Origin: Legionella maceachernii
GTDB lineage: Bacteria > Pseudomonadota > Gammaproteobacteria > Legionellales > Legionellaceae
NCBI RefSeq assembly: GCF_900167045.1
Contig: NZ_FUXJ01000004.1
Span: 110,099 to 174,098, forward strand
Length of the DNA: 64,000 nt
Reading direction: 5' to 3'
Part shown: positions 53,137 through 62,535 of the stretch, piece by piece
Layout: each line of letters begins with the position of its first letter
Position numbering within the stretch: the stretch's first letter is position 1
Notes under the pieces: model-generated
Database searches by the model: none
Seen by the model: only the letters and a program-made list of their open reading frames with translations
What the model was told of the DNA's origin: nothing
Made by a program: the position numbers and the translations under genes

Positions 53137-55154
53137 GCAACTACAAACATTGGGAAATGCAGCTAGACGCCGATCACATTGTCTGGTTAGGGATTGATCG
53201 AAAGGATGTCTCTGTTAATGTCATTAATGATGAAGTTCTAGACGAATTAAATGGTATTTTACAAGAAGTATCGCAAATTCCTGATGCCAAGGGATTAGTT
53301 ATTTATTCTGCAAAAGATAAAGGATTTATTGCTGGAGCTGATGTCCGGGCTTTTTCTCAATTTAAAACTCCAGCAGAAGCTGTCGATTTTTTAAGAAAAG
53401 GACAAGCTGTTTTTGCTCGTTTAGAAGCTTTGGCTATACCCACGGTTGCCATGATTCACGGTTTTTGCATGGGTGGGGGATTAGAGCTTGCTCTCGCTTG
53501 TGATTACCGTGTGGCGACAGATGATCAAAATACCCGTTTGGGCTTACCGGAAATCATGCTGGGTATACACCCGGGTTGGGGTGGTACTGTGCGGTTGCCT
53601 CGATTAATTGGAGGATTTGATGCACTTGCTAAAGTCATTTTGGCTGGTGCTCCGATTGCTGCAGTAAAAGCAAAGCAGTTGGGCATAGTTGACGATGTGG
53701 TTCCGCTCAGGCAATTAAAACGTGCTGCAACCTATTTTATAAAAAATAAGCCACGAAAGCATAAACCCAGATTGTTGCAAGCGCTCACTAATTATTCGTG
53801 GGTACGATCCATCTTATCGCCAATTCTTCGCTACAATGTTGCTAAACGAGTCATAAAAAAACATTATCCCGCTCCTTATGCAGTAATCGATTTATGGGAA
53901 AACGAAGGAGGGGAGGTTGAGCGTGCTTACCTTAAAGAAGTCGATTCTGTTGAGCAGTTGGTAAGCCAAGGAGATACTGCCGCTAACCTTATTCGTGCTT
54001 TCCTGCTCCGCGAGCGAATGAAAGGGTTTGCGAAAGACAGCGATTTTAAAGCAGAACATGTTCATGTGATCGGTGCAGGTGTAATGGGGGGGGATATTGC
54101 GGCTTGGTGTGCTTTGCGTCGAATTAAAGTCACACTACAAGATAAAAGCTACGCTCAAATAGCACCGGCTATTGGACGTGCTCATGCCCTCTTTAAAAAG
54201 AAACTTCGCCAACCCCGACTAATCCAAGCAGCCATGGATAGATTGATCCCTGACCCCGAGGGGCATGGTGTTGCTCGCGCTGACGTGATCATTGAAGCTG
54301 TATTTGAAGATCTTGAAGTAAAGCGTGCAATCATGCAAGGCATTGAAGCAAAGGCGAAAAAAGAGGCTATTATCGCCACAAACACTTCAAGCATACCCCT
54401 TGATGAAATCAGTGAAGTCATGAAAGATCCTACGCGTTTAGTAGGAATTCATTTTTTCAATCCCGTTGCTAAGATGGAATTAGTGGAAGTAGTAAGCGGA
54501 ACAAAAACAGCAAAAACAATGGTTCAACAGGCTTGTGCTTTCGTCAATCAAATTGGTCGTTTACCATTGCCCGTTAAATCGAGTCCAGGATTTTTAATCA
54601 ATCGTGTACTGATGCCTTACCTCATGGAATGCGTGCAATTACTTGAAGAAGGTTATAGTGGTGAAGAAATCGATGAAGCAGCCAAATCGTTTGGCATGAT
54701 AATGGGACCTGTCGAGTTGGCAGACACGGTAGGTATGGATGTTTGCTTGGCTGTTGCTGAAAACCTCACTTCGCATTTTGGGGGAACAGTCCCAGTTCGG
54801 TTGCGGGAAATGGTTAAAGAAGGGAAATTAGGGCGCAAGTCAGGGCAAGGTTTTTATCGATATAAGAATGGTAAACCCATTAAACAAAAAATCAGAAGCA
54901 CTAAACCCAATAAGGACATTGCCAATCGCTTAATTCTTCGTATGGTTAATGAAGCCGCTTCATGCTTACGTGAAGGCGTGGTAGCCGATAGCGATTTGCT
55001 AGATGGAGGTATGATTTTTGCCACGGGCTTCGCGCCTTTCCGAGGTGGCCCGATGAATTATGCCAAGCATTTCGGTCATGATAAACTCAATGAGCTTTTT
55101 GCTAAATTAGAAGCTCAGTATGGCGAACGTTTTAAGGCTAATGTTAGTTTATAA
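53133..55154 (+). CDS. Multifunctional fatty acid oxidation alpha subunit (FadB/FadJ-like)
   Basis: A 673-residue fusion of enoyl-CoA hydratase (1-200; oxyanion motifs AGADVRAFSQF and GFCMGGGLELALACDY) and 3-hydroxyacyl-CoA dehydrogenase (NAD motif VIGAGVMGGDIA near 308; catalytic His in VGIHFFNPVAKMELVEV near 430; C-terminal domains to 673). With the thiolase it forms the trifunctional beta-oxidation complex in the cytoplasm. Slightly shorter than E. coli FadJ (714). A 9-bp inverted repeat follows (55167-55201). Confidence 0.9.
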   Translation: MSNYKHWEMQLDADHIVWLGIDRKDVSVNVINDEVLDELNGILQEVSQIPDAKGLVIYSAKDKGFIAGADVRAFSQFKTPAEAVDFLRKGQAVFARLEALAIPTVAMIHGFCMGGGLELALACDYRVATDDQNTRLGLPEIMLGIHPGWGGTVRLPRLIGGFDALAKVILAGAPIAAVKAKQLGIVDDVVPLRQLKRAATYFIKNKPRKHKPRLLQALTNYSWVRSILSPILRYNVAKRVIKKHYPAPYAVIDLWENEGGEVERAYLKEVDSVEQLVSQGDTAANLIRAFLLRERMKGFAKDSDFKAEHVHVIGAGVMGGDIAAWCALRRIKVTLQDKSYAQIAPAIGRAHALFKKKLRQPRLIQAAMDRLIPDPEGHGVARADVIIEAVFEDLEVKRAIMQGIEAKAKKEAIIATNTSSIPLDEISEVMKDPTRLVGIHFFNPVAKMELVEVVSGTKTAKTMVQQACAFVNQIGRLPLPVKSSPGFLINRVLMPYLMECVQLLEEGYSGEEIDEAAKSFGMIMGPVELADTVGMDVCLAVAENLTSHFGGTVPVRLREMVKEGKLGRKSGQGFYRYKNGKPIKQKIRSTKPNKDIANRLILRMVNEAASCLREGVVADSDLLDGGMIFATGFAPFRGGPMNYAKHFGHDKLNELFAKLEAQYGERFKANVSL

Positions 55155-55166
55155 GCGCGTTTAGAA

Positions 55167-55201
55167 ATCACGTCAGATCATCTCGGTGTTTTTGACGTGA
55201 T
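55167..55201 (+). terminator. Possible terminator after the beta-oxidation operon
   Basis: ATCACGTCA and TGACGTGAT form a perfect 9-bp stem around a 17-nt loop that contains a short T run. No T run follows the stem, so efficiency is doubtful. Confidence 0.4.
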
Positions 55202-55257
55202 GCCTCTGATCGTTTAGTTTGAATAGACGTTAACTCACAAGAATTAGAGCATCCTGA

Positions 55258-56196
55258 ATGTTGCAAACTAAGTTTTTCCTAATGAGAACAAGGCATTTTT
55301 CAGAAACAAATGAACAATTATTGCAAAGGTTACTGTTCTGTTTCTTGATGATTATTTTCTCTTCCTCATGGTCTATTTCGCTGGTTTTACCGGAAAAAGG
55401 TGATTTAGTGGGTGAGATTCAATCTACTCGTCCCGAAATAGGAGAAACTTTAAGTGATGTTGCGATACGTTATGATATTGGTTATTACGAAATGATGAGG
55501 GCAAATCCTAGAGTCGACCCAGTAAGACCACTTTCACCAGAAGTTCGTTTGATTATTCCATCCCATTTTATTTTGCCGCCAGGGCCGCGTGAGGGTTTAG
55601 TCATTAATTTAGCCGAATACCGTCTTTATTATTATCCTCCCAATGATAATGTTGTGATTACAATGCCCGTTGGAATTGGTCGAGAGGGTTGGACTACACC
55701 AGTGGGAATGACCAAAGTAATAGCCAAGGAAAGAGATCCCGTTTGGAGACCCACTGCCAATGTTCGTGCGGAAGCAGCAAAAAATGGGATTCCTATTCCT
55801 GATACTTTTCCTCCGGGGGAAGGAAATCCACTTGGCAGGCACATCTTAAGACTAGGCTGGCCTACTTACCTCATTCACGGAACTAATCGCCGTGATGGCG
55901 TGGGTTCGCGTGTTAGTGCAGGGTGTATCCGAATGATGCCCGAGGATATCGAATATTTGTTTGATCTTGTAACAGTGGGCACGCCAGTGCGTGTCCTGAA
56001 TGAACCCATTAAATTGGGTCGCCATAAAGGAGCAATTTATATGCAAGTTCATCCGCCACTGATCGAGCAAAAAAACAGTAATTTGCACCAACTCATTGAG
56101 CAACAGTTGACAAAAATGGAGGTAACAAAAATTAATGCTAAGGTGGTGCAAGGAGAAGAGAATTATCCCACAGGCATTCCTCAAAAAATTAGTTAG
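55258..56196 (+). CDS. L,D-transpeptidase (YkuD/ErfK family)
   Basis: A 312-residue envelope protein. An N-terminal hydrophobic segment (about 24-44, LLFCFLMIIFSSSWSISLVL) acts as signal or anchor. A LysM-like part (about 58-104, GETLSDVAIRYDIGYYEMMRANP) binds peptidoglycan. The YkuD domain (about 115-250) has the catalytic motif HGTNRRDGVGSRVSAGCIRM. It makes 3-3 cross-links or attaches proteins to peptidoglycan in the periplasm. ATG 55258 or 55282 could be the start. Its 3' end overlaps the convergent PAP2 gene by 8 bp. Related Legionella proteins (EnhA-type) are linked to host entry, but that is not shown here. Confidence 0.87.
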   Translation: MLQTKFFLMRTRHFSETNEQLLQRLLFCFLMIIFSSSWSISLVLPEKGDLVGEIQSTRPEIGETLSDVAIRYDIGYYEMMRANPRVDPVRPLSPEVRLIIPSHFILPPGPREGLVINLAEYRLYYYPPNDNVVITMPVGIGREGWTTPVGMTKVIAKERDPVWRPTANVRAEAAKNGIPIPDTFPPGEGNPLGRHILRLGWPTYLIHGTNRRDGVGSRVSAGCIRMMPEDIEYLFDLVTVGTPVRVLNEPIKLGRHKGAIYMQVHPPLIEQKNSNLHQLIEQQLTKMEVTKINAKVVQGEENYPTGIPQKIS

Positions 56197-57073
56197 ATTG
56201 ATATTTTTTTACAAACGAAAAATAAATAGCATAAGCCAATAGCAGAAGGACTGTGCTGCCAATCAAGTCAACAAAATAATGCCAGCCTAATAAAACACAA
56301 GAAGCAATCAATAAGACATTAATCGGGACAAGAAGAGCGAAAAGAATAGGCCAGCAGCGCACGAGAGCAAGACAAAGCCAAGCCCAAATGACATGAAAAG
56401 AAGGCATGGCAATCATTCCTCCATCCAGGGTAGAGGGAGGGATATAATGATGCAGCTCAGTGAATTTTACTCCGGTTGCATATTGTTCTGTCATAAAATA
56501 AGGACTGCTAATAAAACTTGCTGGGCCCATGGTAGGAAAAAAATAATAAAAAGTAAAACCAAACAATGTAGTGAGAAGGAGCATCGAATAATATTCACGG
56601 ATGTAGTTAAATTTGCATGCAAAAATAATAATAATGGGTAGATAGATCATTTGAAAAGGCAAGCTATTATAACCCAATGCCAGTAGAGTTCTAAACCAAG
56701 CGATATTGGCTACCCACTTCATGAGGGCTTGCAAATGAATAAATAACGTTTGATCGGTCGCAATTAATTTTTTATCAATGGGATCAAAGGGAGTAAATTG
56801 AGCAGCGATAGTGGCAATTGTAATCACTGATATGACTAAAAAGAAGTAGACAAGTTCGCGAGCGATTTTAAAAAAAGAGCTTTTTGCACCAAACAGTAAA
56901 TAAGTCCCCATCAATGCCAGCGTTAAAATGATACCCATCATTGGCATCTCATGGGGAAAGTAATTATTACCCGGGAAGTGATAAGCAAAACAGTTGATAG
57001 CTAATGCTGCAGTGGACAAGATACCAATGATAACTGCTATGGTTAAATTAAAATATCTAGCATGAAAAGGCAT
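56189..57073 (-). CDS. PAP2-superfamily membrane phosphatase/phosphotransferase
   Basis: A 294-residue membrane protein with six or so helices. PAP2 motifs 2 and 3 are seen as MIAMPSFHVIWAW (catalytic His) and GWHYFVDLIGS (nucleophile His and Asp). Motif 1 (KxxxxxxRP) is not evident, as in the PAP2_3/inositolphosphotransferase branch. Likely roles are dephosphorylation of lipid phosphates or head-group exchange on the periplasmic side. The CsrA-like gene lies 11 bp upstream on the same strand, so the two may form an operon. Confidence 0.8.
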   Translation of the reverse strand: MPFHARYFNLTIAVIIGILSTAALAINCFAYHFPGNNYFPHEMPMMGIILTLALMGTYLLFGAKSSFFKIARELVYFFLVISVITIATIAAQFTPFDPIDKKLIATDQTLFIHLQALMKWVANIAWFRTLLALGYNSLPFQMIYLPIIIIFACKFNYIREYYSMLLLTTLFGFTFYYFFPTMGPASFISSPYFMTEQYATGVKFTELHHYIPPSTLDGGMIAMPSFHVIWAWLCLALVRCWPILFALLVPINVLLIASCVLLGWHYFVDLIGSTVLLLLAYAIYFSFVKKYQSN

Positions 57074-57084
57074 CGTTAAGGTAA

Positions 57085-57282
57085 TTAGTCCATTTCACTG
57101 CTTTGCTGTTTCTGTCTGATTGCATGGTAGATTTCTTCACGGTGAACTTCGATTGATCTTGGGGCTTGAACACCAAATTTCACATTACCATGCTCTAAGG
57201 TTTTAAACGCAACTATCTGAACAAGTTCCCCTTTAATGCAAACTGTCAATGGTACTTCAAATGGGATGGTCACAATATTCAT
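57085..57282 (-). CDS. Divergent CsrA-family RNA-binding paralogue
   Basis: A 65-residue CsrA/RsmA-like protein. The C-terminal RNA-contact motif VHREEIY (Arg48, equal to Arg44 of CsrA) and the core VKFGVQAP are kept. The N-terminal strand differs strongly: MNIVTIPFEVPLTV in place of MLILTRRVGETL, so the Arg6/Arg7 contacts are lost. CsrA dimers repress translation by binding GGA loops; this paralogue may bind other sites or a protein partner. GAGG precedes the ATG. It is upstream of the PAP2 gene in the same direction. Confidence 0.8.
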   Translation of the reverse strand: MNIVTIPFEVPLTVCIKGELVQIVAFKTLEHGNVKFGVQAPRSIEVHREEIYHAIRQKQQSSEMD

Positions 57283-57682
57283 TTAAAAACCTCTTTTTTT
57301 TTTAGTACGTTATATCTTATGGGCATTCTAAAAGCAATGTTTTTACGAAGAACATTATCGATTCATAAGACGGATGGTTATTTTTTATTACTTGATAATA
57401 AAAGAAATTTATCAGGGAAACAATGCAGCCGGCTTCCTATGGATATAATTTGACCTTGGCCCACATCGCTTTACCACAAAATTCAAGATAAATTTTGAGC
57501 AAACAGATTTGAGTTCTGCTACTGAAATTCAACCCCTTTGGCGCCAAGGCCCAACCTACAAATCGCATCTGCAACCATGAACATTTGCTAGATAAAAGAA
57601 AATCAGTTACTATTGTGCGTTTTTTAAACCCTTGCCTTACTTCGTTTTTTACGAGGAAGGCTTTTATCCATAAGGAGAAATG
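57283..57682. other. Intergenic leader of the rpsF operon and CsrA-like promoter region
   Basis: 400 bp between divergent genes. A run of 11 T (57294-57304) lies upstream of the CsrA-like gene on its antisense side. The half near rpsF should hold its promoter and leader; I see no S6-S18 regulatory structure that I can assert. A minus-strand open frame here (to 57437) has no support. Confidence 0.4.
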
Positions 57683-58021
57683 ATGAGACATTACGAAGTT
57701 GTGTTTCTAGTTCACCCTGATCAGAGCGAGCAAGTACCAGCGATGGTCGAACGCTATGAAGGTATCATCACAAAGCATGACGGTCTGATTCATCGTAAAG
57801 AGGATTGGGGACGCAGGCAACTGGCTTATTCAATTAAAGACGTGCACAAAGCGCACTATATCTTAATGAATATCGAATGTAATCAAAGTGCCCTTGAAGA
57901 ATTGAAAAATGCATTCAAATTTAACGATGCAATTTTAAGGCATTTGATTATTAATCAAAAGCATGCGATTACAGGCCCATCCGCGTTGATGAAAAAAGAA
58001 AAAGATGAGCGAGCAGCCTAA
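57683..58021 (+). CDS. rpsF: 30S ribosomal protein S6
   Basis: A 112-residue bS6. [18 protein letters not shown] and [20 protein letters not shown] are diagnostic. Two ATGs stand in tandem; the second (57683) is seven bases from AAGGAG and gives the standard MRHYE start. S6 binds 16S rRNA with S18, encoded 12 bp downstream. First gene of the rpsF-rpsR-membrane protein-rplI operon. Confidence 0.95.
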   Translation: MRHYEVVFLVHPDQSEQVPAMVERYEGIITKHDGLIHRKEDWGRRQLAYSIKDVHKAHYILMNIECNQSALEELKNAFKFNDAILRHLIINQKHAITGPSALMKKEKDERAA

Positions 58022-58033
58022 GGGGGAATAACT

Positions 58034-58264
58034 ATGTCAGGAACGTATTTTCGACGCAAAAAACTATCTCGTTTTAGTTCTGATAGTTCTGGCGAGATTG
58101 ATTATAAAGATTTAAATTTATTAAAAAACTATATTACTGAAACAGGAAAAATCGTACCCAGTCGTATTACTGGTACTCAAACCCGTTTTCAGCGTCAATT
58201 GGCAAAAGCCATTAAGCATGCTCGATTCTTGGGTTTATTACCTTACTGTGATAGCCATCGATAA
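58034..58264 (+). CDS. rpsR: 30S ribosomal protein S18
   Basis: A 76-residue bS18 with the typical start FRRKKLSRF and the C-terminal RNA-binding helix [20 protein letters not shown]. It partners with S6 in the 30S platform. GGGGG(A) upstream of the ATG at a normal distance. Confidence 0.95.
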   Translation: MSGTYFRRKKLSRFSSDSSGEIDYKDLNLLKNYITETGKIVPSRITGTQTRFQRQLAKAIKHARFLGLLPYCDSHR

Positions 58265-58266
58265 TA

Positions 58267-59190
58267 ATGGCTCGCTTAGGCGAATTTTTAGGTAAACAGG
58301 GTCGTCTTCTAATAGAAAACGACCAAATTGCTTTGGTGTACATTGCGGTTTTAGCTTTAATACCTTTTGCAGCTTGGTTATCGGCAGCAGCTGTGGCATT
58401 GATAACGTTGCGTAAGGGTTGGCTCGATGGTTTTAAAGGCTTCGTGGTGGCTACAATAACACTACTTATCCTGTCATTAGCATCTATGCCCTTATCTGCT
58501 GCGGTTATTACGGCTTTATTGGCTTTTTTGCCTTGTTATCTGACTGCAGCGATTTTGCATGCCACGACAAGCATAAAAATAGCCGGTTTTTTTATTGTCT
58601 TACAAGCCTTGTTGATTATCGCGTTAATCCATTGGTTAGCTCCTGAATTTATCAGCAACCAATATCTTTATGTCCAGGCGGTAATTAAAGAGTTAGAACG
58701 AGAAAGTTCTGACGGCGCAGTGACAAGCTTATTAAGCAATAATGAAGCCGTTAATAAAGTGGTTATTACTAATTATTTAGTAGGAGTTCAGGCTGTAAGC
58801 GTGCTCTTGTCAGCTATCGTCTCCTTATTGTTAGCCCGCTCAGTGCAATCCAGGTTATTTTATCCTGGGGGATTTAAGCGCGAAATGATAGCCTTTCGTG
58901 CGAGTGGCTTTGGGGTCATTTTGCTGGTTATTGCTATCGTTGGCGCTTATCAGCATAATCCTTTGGCTTTAAGCTGTTTACCAGTGCTTGCTGTTTATTA
59001 TGTATTTGCGGGCCTAAGCCTAAGCTTTAATGTTTTGGTCAAAGATAAGGGTGTGGGTGCTTTAGCTTTGCTATTGGCTCCATTAATTTTGCTACCATTT
59101 GTCATGTTACCTGTATATGTCATTTTGGGTGCTTTAGATAGTTTGTTTAATTTTAGGTTACACCTGTCTTCTAATGCAGGTGGTCAATAG
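58267..59190 (+). CDS. DUF2232-like integral membrane protein
   Basis: A 307-residue membrane protein with eight or so hydrophobic helices, resembling the YybS/DUF2232 family often found between rpsR and rplI in gammaproteobacteria. Function is unknown; a transport role has been proposed for the family. It starts 2 bp after the rpsR stop and ends 16 bp before rplI, so it is expressed with ribosomal proteins. Confidence 0.8.
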   Translation: MARLGEFLGKQGRLLIENDQIALVYIAVLALIPFAAWLSAAAVALITLRKGWLDGFKGFVVATITLLILSLASMPLSAAVITALLAFLPCYLTAAILHATTSIKIAGFFIVLQALLIIALIHWLAPEFISNQYLYVQAVIKELERESSDGAVTSLLSNNEAVNKVVITNYLVGVQAVSVLLSAIVSLLLARSVQSRLFYPGGFKREMIAFRASGFGVILLVIAIVGAYQHNPLALSCLPVLAVYYVFAGLSLSFNVLVKDKGVGALALLLAPLILLPFVMLPVYVILGALDSLFNFRLHLSSNAGGQ

Positions 59191-59206
59191 AATAAGGGGT
59201 AATAAG

Positions 59207-59656
59207 ATGGAAGTTATTTTATTAGAGAAAATCAGAAGATTAGGTGATTTAGGTGATAAAGTCGAAGTGAAAGCCGGTTACGGCCGCAATTTTCTAATTC
59301 CACAAAATAAAGCAGTGTTTGCTACTGAAGAAAATACTAAGCTTTTTGAAGCGCGGCGCGCGGAACTTGAGAAAAAGGCTAAGCAGGCTTTCGCAGCAGC
59401 AGAGCAACGTGCAGCTAAGTTAAACGATACTACCGTTATCATCTCAGCAATGGCTAGTGATGAAGGCAAGCTTTACGGTTCAGTGAGTGCTAGTGAAATC
59501 AAAGATGCATTGCTCGCAAAATCCATTGAGGTGAGCAAACGTGAAATTGTTATGCCCAACGGGCCTATTCACTCTGTAGGTGATTTCACAGTTGAAATCC
59601 ACTTGCATAGCGATGTGATAGCAAACTTACAAGTTCAAGTGGTACCAGCTAAGTAA
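59207..59656 (+). CDS. rplI: 50S ribosomal protein L9
   Basis: A 149-residue bL9. [32 protein letters not shown] is the invariant N-domain (given here in overlapping parts: [30 protein letters not shown]), followed by a long connecting helix and the C-domain ending VQVVPAK. The ATG at 59207 follows AAGGGG. It binds 23S rRNA at the L1 stalk base. Confidence 0.95.
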   Translation: MEVILLEKIRRLGDLGDKVEVKAGYGRNFLIPQNKAVFATEENTKLFEARRAELEKKAKQAFAAAEQRAAKLNDTTVIISAMASDEGKLYGSVSASEIKDALLAKSIEVSKREIVMPNGPIHSVGDFTVEIHLHSDVIANLQVQVVPAK

Positions 59657-59670
59657 TTGCTGAGAGAAGT

Positions 59671-59693
59671 AGGTTGGGTCTTTCGGCCCACCT
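59671..59693 (+). terminator. Hairpin after rplI
   Basis: AGGTTGGGTC and GGCCCACCT pair with one bulged T around a TTTC tetraloop, giving a stable GC-rich stem 14 bp after the stop. There is no strong T run, so Rho-independent termination is likely but not certain. Confidence 0.55.
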
Positions 59694-59730
59694 ATCCCTC
59701 ATAAGTGCCTGCTTGCCCCGGTGTAGTGAG

Positions 59731-60288
59731 TTAATCTTTCCATTTAATATTACAGCCTAAACTCGGTTTTTGTTCGAAATTCAATGATTGATTGGCGAGT
59801 AGACAATCTAAGGCTTGACGGATCGAACTACCTGTTACTTCAATGTGATTGCCCGGGCGAGAGTCATCTAATTGCCCACGATAGGCTAATACCAGATTTG
59901 AGTCAAAGACATAAAAATCGGGGGTACATGCTGCTTGATAGGCTTTCGCAACCTCTTGAGTTTCGTCAAAGAGATAAGGGAAGGGATAGCCCTCTTGAAC
60001 AGCAATTTTTTTCATGTTCTCTGGGGAATCATCAGGATAACTTTCAACATCATTAGAATTAATGGCGAAAAAATTAACTCCTTCGGGCATATAGTCATTA
60101 GCTAAGCGAGCAAGTTCTTTGCTAACATGTTTTACATAGGGGCAATGATTACAAATAAACATAACCACCGTGGCCTTGCTCTTATTTGAATTGTTTAAGC
60201 TGACTTTTTCACCACTGATTACATCCAATAAAGAAAATTGTGGAGCCTGAGTACCCAGCGGTAGCATGGTTGAAGCGGTTTTAGCCAT
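59731..60288 (-). CDS. Thioredoxin-like redoxin (AhpC/TSA family)
   Basis: A 185-residue peroxiredoxin-like/ResA-like redoxin. The active-site CxxC is Cys46-Asn-His-Cys49 (MFICNHCPYVKH), typical of a redoxin subfamily annotated as thioredoxin family proteins. No signal peptide, so cytosolic. It likely reduces disulfides or peroxides. The start is ATG with AGGAG(T) before it. Single gene on the minus strand. Confidence 0.85.
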   Translation of the reverse strand: MAKTASTMLPLGTQAPQFSLLDVISGEKVSLNNSNKSKATVVMFICNHCPYVKHVSKELARLANDYMPEGVNFFAINSNDVESYPDDSPENMKKIAVQEGYPFPYLFDETQEVAKAYQAACTPDFYVFDSNLVLAYRGQLDDSRPGNHIEVTGSSIRQALDCLLANQSLNFEQKPSLGCNIKWKD

Positions 60289-60321
60289 AAAAACTCCTGT
60301 ATTAGAATTCTATTTAAGGAC

Positions 60322-60828
60322 TTAAGAAAAAAATAATTTATAGATAGCAATTAACGCAAATAATGTATTAAGGATAGCCCACAATAAGGTAATTAATCTT
60401 CCTCGATAAGCGCAATGAAAAGCATAAATGGCAATGGATAAGCCTCCAAAAAAGAAAATCCATTGATTTTCATAGGCAAAGCCGACAGAAAGAAAAGCAA
60501 TGCCAGAAATGCCTATTAACAGAAAAACATTATTAAGCTGGCCGCTTAAAAAATAAAAAACGAGAAGCTGCACCGATAAGAGCACAGGCAAAGCAATTTG
60601 CAAGGTGTTGCTTATGTGAAGAAGAATGGCGCCATGTCCAGCAATGAGGATCATTTCAAGGGCTATAAAATACAATAACCTAAAATGAAGCGATGTGAAT
60701 AGCAGTAAAACTGAGCCAATGACGTAGTAAACCTGGGCGGGTGTTTGTGTGAGGCCGAAAAGCAAGATACCGGCACCCACAATCCCACTCAATAAAAACA
60801 GGCTGTCTTGTGCTTTAGAAGTTACCAA
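60322..60828 (-). CDS. Hypothetical integral membrane protein
   Basis: A 168-residue protein that is almost wholly hydrophobic, with six predicted helices and short loops (SGIVGAGILLFGLTQ, VIGSVLLLFTSLHF, LLYFIALEMILIAG, QIALPVLLSVQLLVFYF). No catalytic motif and no known family. It overlaps the upstream secreted-protein gene by 7 bp, so both are translated together. Confidence 0.7.
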   Translation of the reverse strand: MVTSKAQDSLFLLSGIVGAGILLFGLTQTPAQVYYVIGSVLLLFTSLHFRLLYFIALEMILIAGHGAILLHISNTLQIALPVLLSVQLLVFYFLSGQLNNVFLLIGISGIAFLSVGFAYENQWIFFFGGLSIAIYAFHCAYRGRLITLLWAILNTLFALIAIYKLFFS

Positions 60829-61307
60829 CGTAAGTAGATCCCTTTGTTTGCTGCCTCGTTAATAACTTGGGATTGCGATTTATTTGTCGAAACCCAATAG
60901 TTACCCATATTGCTTAATGCAAATTTAACCCGAGGGTACTGGCACACTTCTAAAACATTGCGACAATCAACGGGAGCATTGCCCTCGTTCTCTTTGACAA
61001 AGCATTGAAAATGCAAGTGGTCAACATCAGAGGCAAAAGCTGCCCAATTAGCAGGATCTAATTTTGCCGTAAGAGGGGGACTCATGAAAACTTCACGTGT
61101 TTCATAACGTTGTAATTCAATTGGAACATTGCCACGGTTCTGAATTAAATAAAACGACTGTTCCCCATTTTCATTAAGGACTAAGTAATTTTCATTAAAA
61201 CCAAAACCGGTGACCTCACAGCCATGTGGAAATGTATTGGCAGCAGCCATGCTGCTAAAAAAAACAGTCATTGTAAACACTGACATGATTGTTTTATAAA
61301 GCGACAT
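60822..61307 (-). CDS. Secreted hypothetical protein (possibly EnhB-like)
   Basis: A 161-residue protein with a Sec signal peptide (MSLYKTIMSVFTMTVFFSSM, cut after AAA near residue 23). The mature part contains Cys residues in HGCEVTGFG, FQCFVKE, VDCRNVLEVC and NEAANKGIYLRW at the end, so it is probably a disulfide-bonded periplasmic protein. It may be related to the Legionella enhanced-entry protein EnhB, from memory only. Coupled to the membrane protein gene downstream. Confidence 0.65.
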   Translation of the reverse strand: MSLYKTIMSVFTMTVFFSSMAAANTFPHGCEVTGFGFNENYLVLNENGEQSFYLIQNRGNVPIELQRYETREVFMSPPLTAKLDPANWAAFASDVDHLHFQCFVKENEGNAPVDCRNVLEVCQYPRVKFALSNMGNYWVSTNKSQSQVINEAANKGIYLRW

Positions 61308-61408
61308 GCGAATCCTCTATCGATACTAAAGCGCGTATTCTAATGATAACCGCATTAAAAGTGAATAAAATTACGCGAATCCGTGATGATTTCATTTCGT
61401 AGTAGGGC

Positions 61409-61480
61409 CATCGCTTCGCGAAGCGAAGGATCTCCCGCCTCTTGGTAGTAAGGAGATCCTCACTGTTCAGGACGACAATC
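61409..61480 (-). repeat. Degenerate palindromic repeat copy, inverted orientation
   Basis: Contains GCGAAGCGAAGGATCTCC and, further on, GTTCAGGACGACAATCAAC, the inverse of the GTTGATTGTCGTCCTGAG seen at 78-95. One arm is damaged. A further partial arm (GCTTCGCTGTGCTCAGAATG) lies at about 61491-61510. Confidence 0.7.
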
Positions 61481-61568
61481 AACTATCATTGCTTCGCTGT
61501 GCTCAGAATGAAGCGTTTTCTCGGGACGACTTTTTTGCATCGCGTTGAAATCCCAGTTTTAGCTAAAA

Positions 61569-62333
61569 TTAGTCTTTATTGGCAGCAATTCTTGATTTAA
61601 TCATGGGAGAATAAGTTCTATACACACTGAGGGTTAGATAAATCACTACATACCCCACGGATAACGCGAGCCAAAGTGATTCAATATTGGGATAACTCCA
61701 AAGGATAATCGCAGAGCTAATCCCATAAATTGCGGAAAGGCTATGCATCACAACTTTTAAAAATTTAGAGTCAGTTAGGTAATCCAATCTTGATGGGTAG
61801 ACATATTTTACCGGTACAAAAATCAATACACATAAGATGGAAAGAATCCAAGCATTGGTTGTCATCGCGGTGTCAAAGATGAACATGTAGAATACTGCGA
61901 TATTCCAATAGCAGGGGAAGCCCTTAAAAAAATGATCAGCGGTTTTTGCATCTGCCTGACAAAATTGATATGCCGAAGTAATGACGATGGCGACAATAAT
62001 GAATAACAAATAACCAGGAGGTAACATATCCGGTTTAACGAACAGGAAAAAACAAGGAGTAATGACATAGTTTAGATAATCGACAATATTATCAAGTAAT
62101 GTCCCATCGATATTAGGTAAAACAGATTTGACCCCCACTAATCTTGCGAGAGAGCCATCCACTGCATCAATAAATACCGCTATTCCCATAAACCAAAGGG
62201 CCTGGACATAGTTATGTTGATAAATCTCAATGAGGGTTAATACCCCAAAACAAGCCGCACTTGCTGTAAAAGCGTGCACAGCCCAGGCAACCAGGTAGTG
62301 AGCAGGAGGGTAGCCTAGTTTTTTCTTTGTCAT
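61569..62333 (-). CDS. pcs: Phosphatidylcholine synthase
   Basis: A 254-residue membrane enzyme that condenses CDP-diacylglycerol with choline to form phosphatidylcholine and CMP. The CDP-alcohol phosphotransferase motif is FIDAVDGSLAR (D-x2-DG-x2-AR, near residue 56) followed by DGTLLDNIVD (G-x3-D-x3-D). About eight hydrophobic helices. Pcs is known in Legionella and other host-associated bacteria, where phosphatidylcholine supports envelope function and virulence. It is divergent from the aldehyde dehydrogenase gene with about 200 bp between. Confidence 0.92.
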   Translation of the reverse strand: MTKKKLGYPPAHYLVAWAVHAFTASAACFGVLTLIEIYQHNYVQALWFMGIAVFIDAVDGSLARLVGVKSVLPNIDGTLLDNIVDYLNYVITPCFFLFVKPDMLPPGYLLFIIVAIVITSAYQFCQADAKTADHFFKGFPCYWNIAVFYMFIFDTAMTTNAWILSILCVLIFVPVKYVYPSRLDYLTDSKFLKVVMHSLSAIYGISSAIILWSYPNIESLWLALSVGYVVIYLTLSVYRTYSPMIKSRIAANKD

Positions 62334-62535
62334 AAATTTCCTAAGATTTTTAACCTAATAAGACGGATTAGCGAAATAGTAACAACAATCAAAACTCCTG
62401 TGCAAGAATACTGTGAGTGAATTATTCATTACTGATACCTTTTGCAGACCAAAATGTTGCGAGTAGGATTTTAATGAGCTTGCTTCCCGACAATGATAAG
62501 ATAAACTTAAAAAATAGAAATAAATGGATGGTAAA

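Noticed and set aside
57437..57691. 84-codon minus-strand frame upstream of rpsF
   Set aside because: It overlaps the rpsF start and Shine-Dalgarno region, has no ribosome-binding site and no recognisable sequence.
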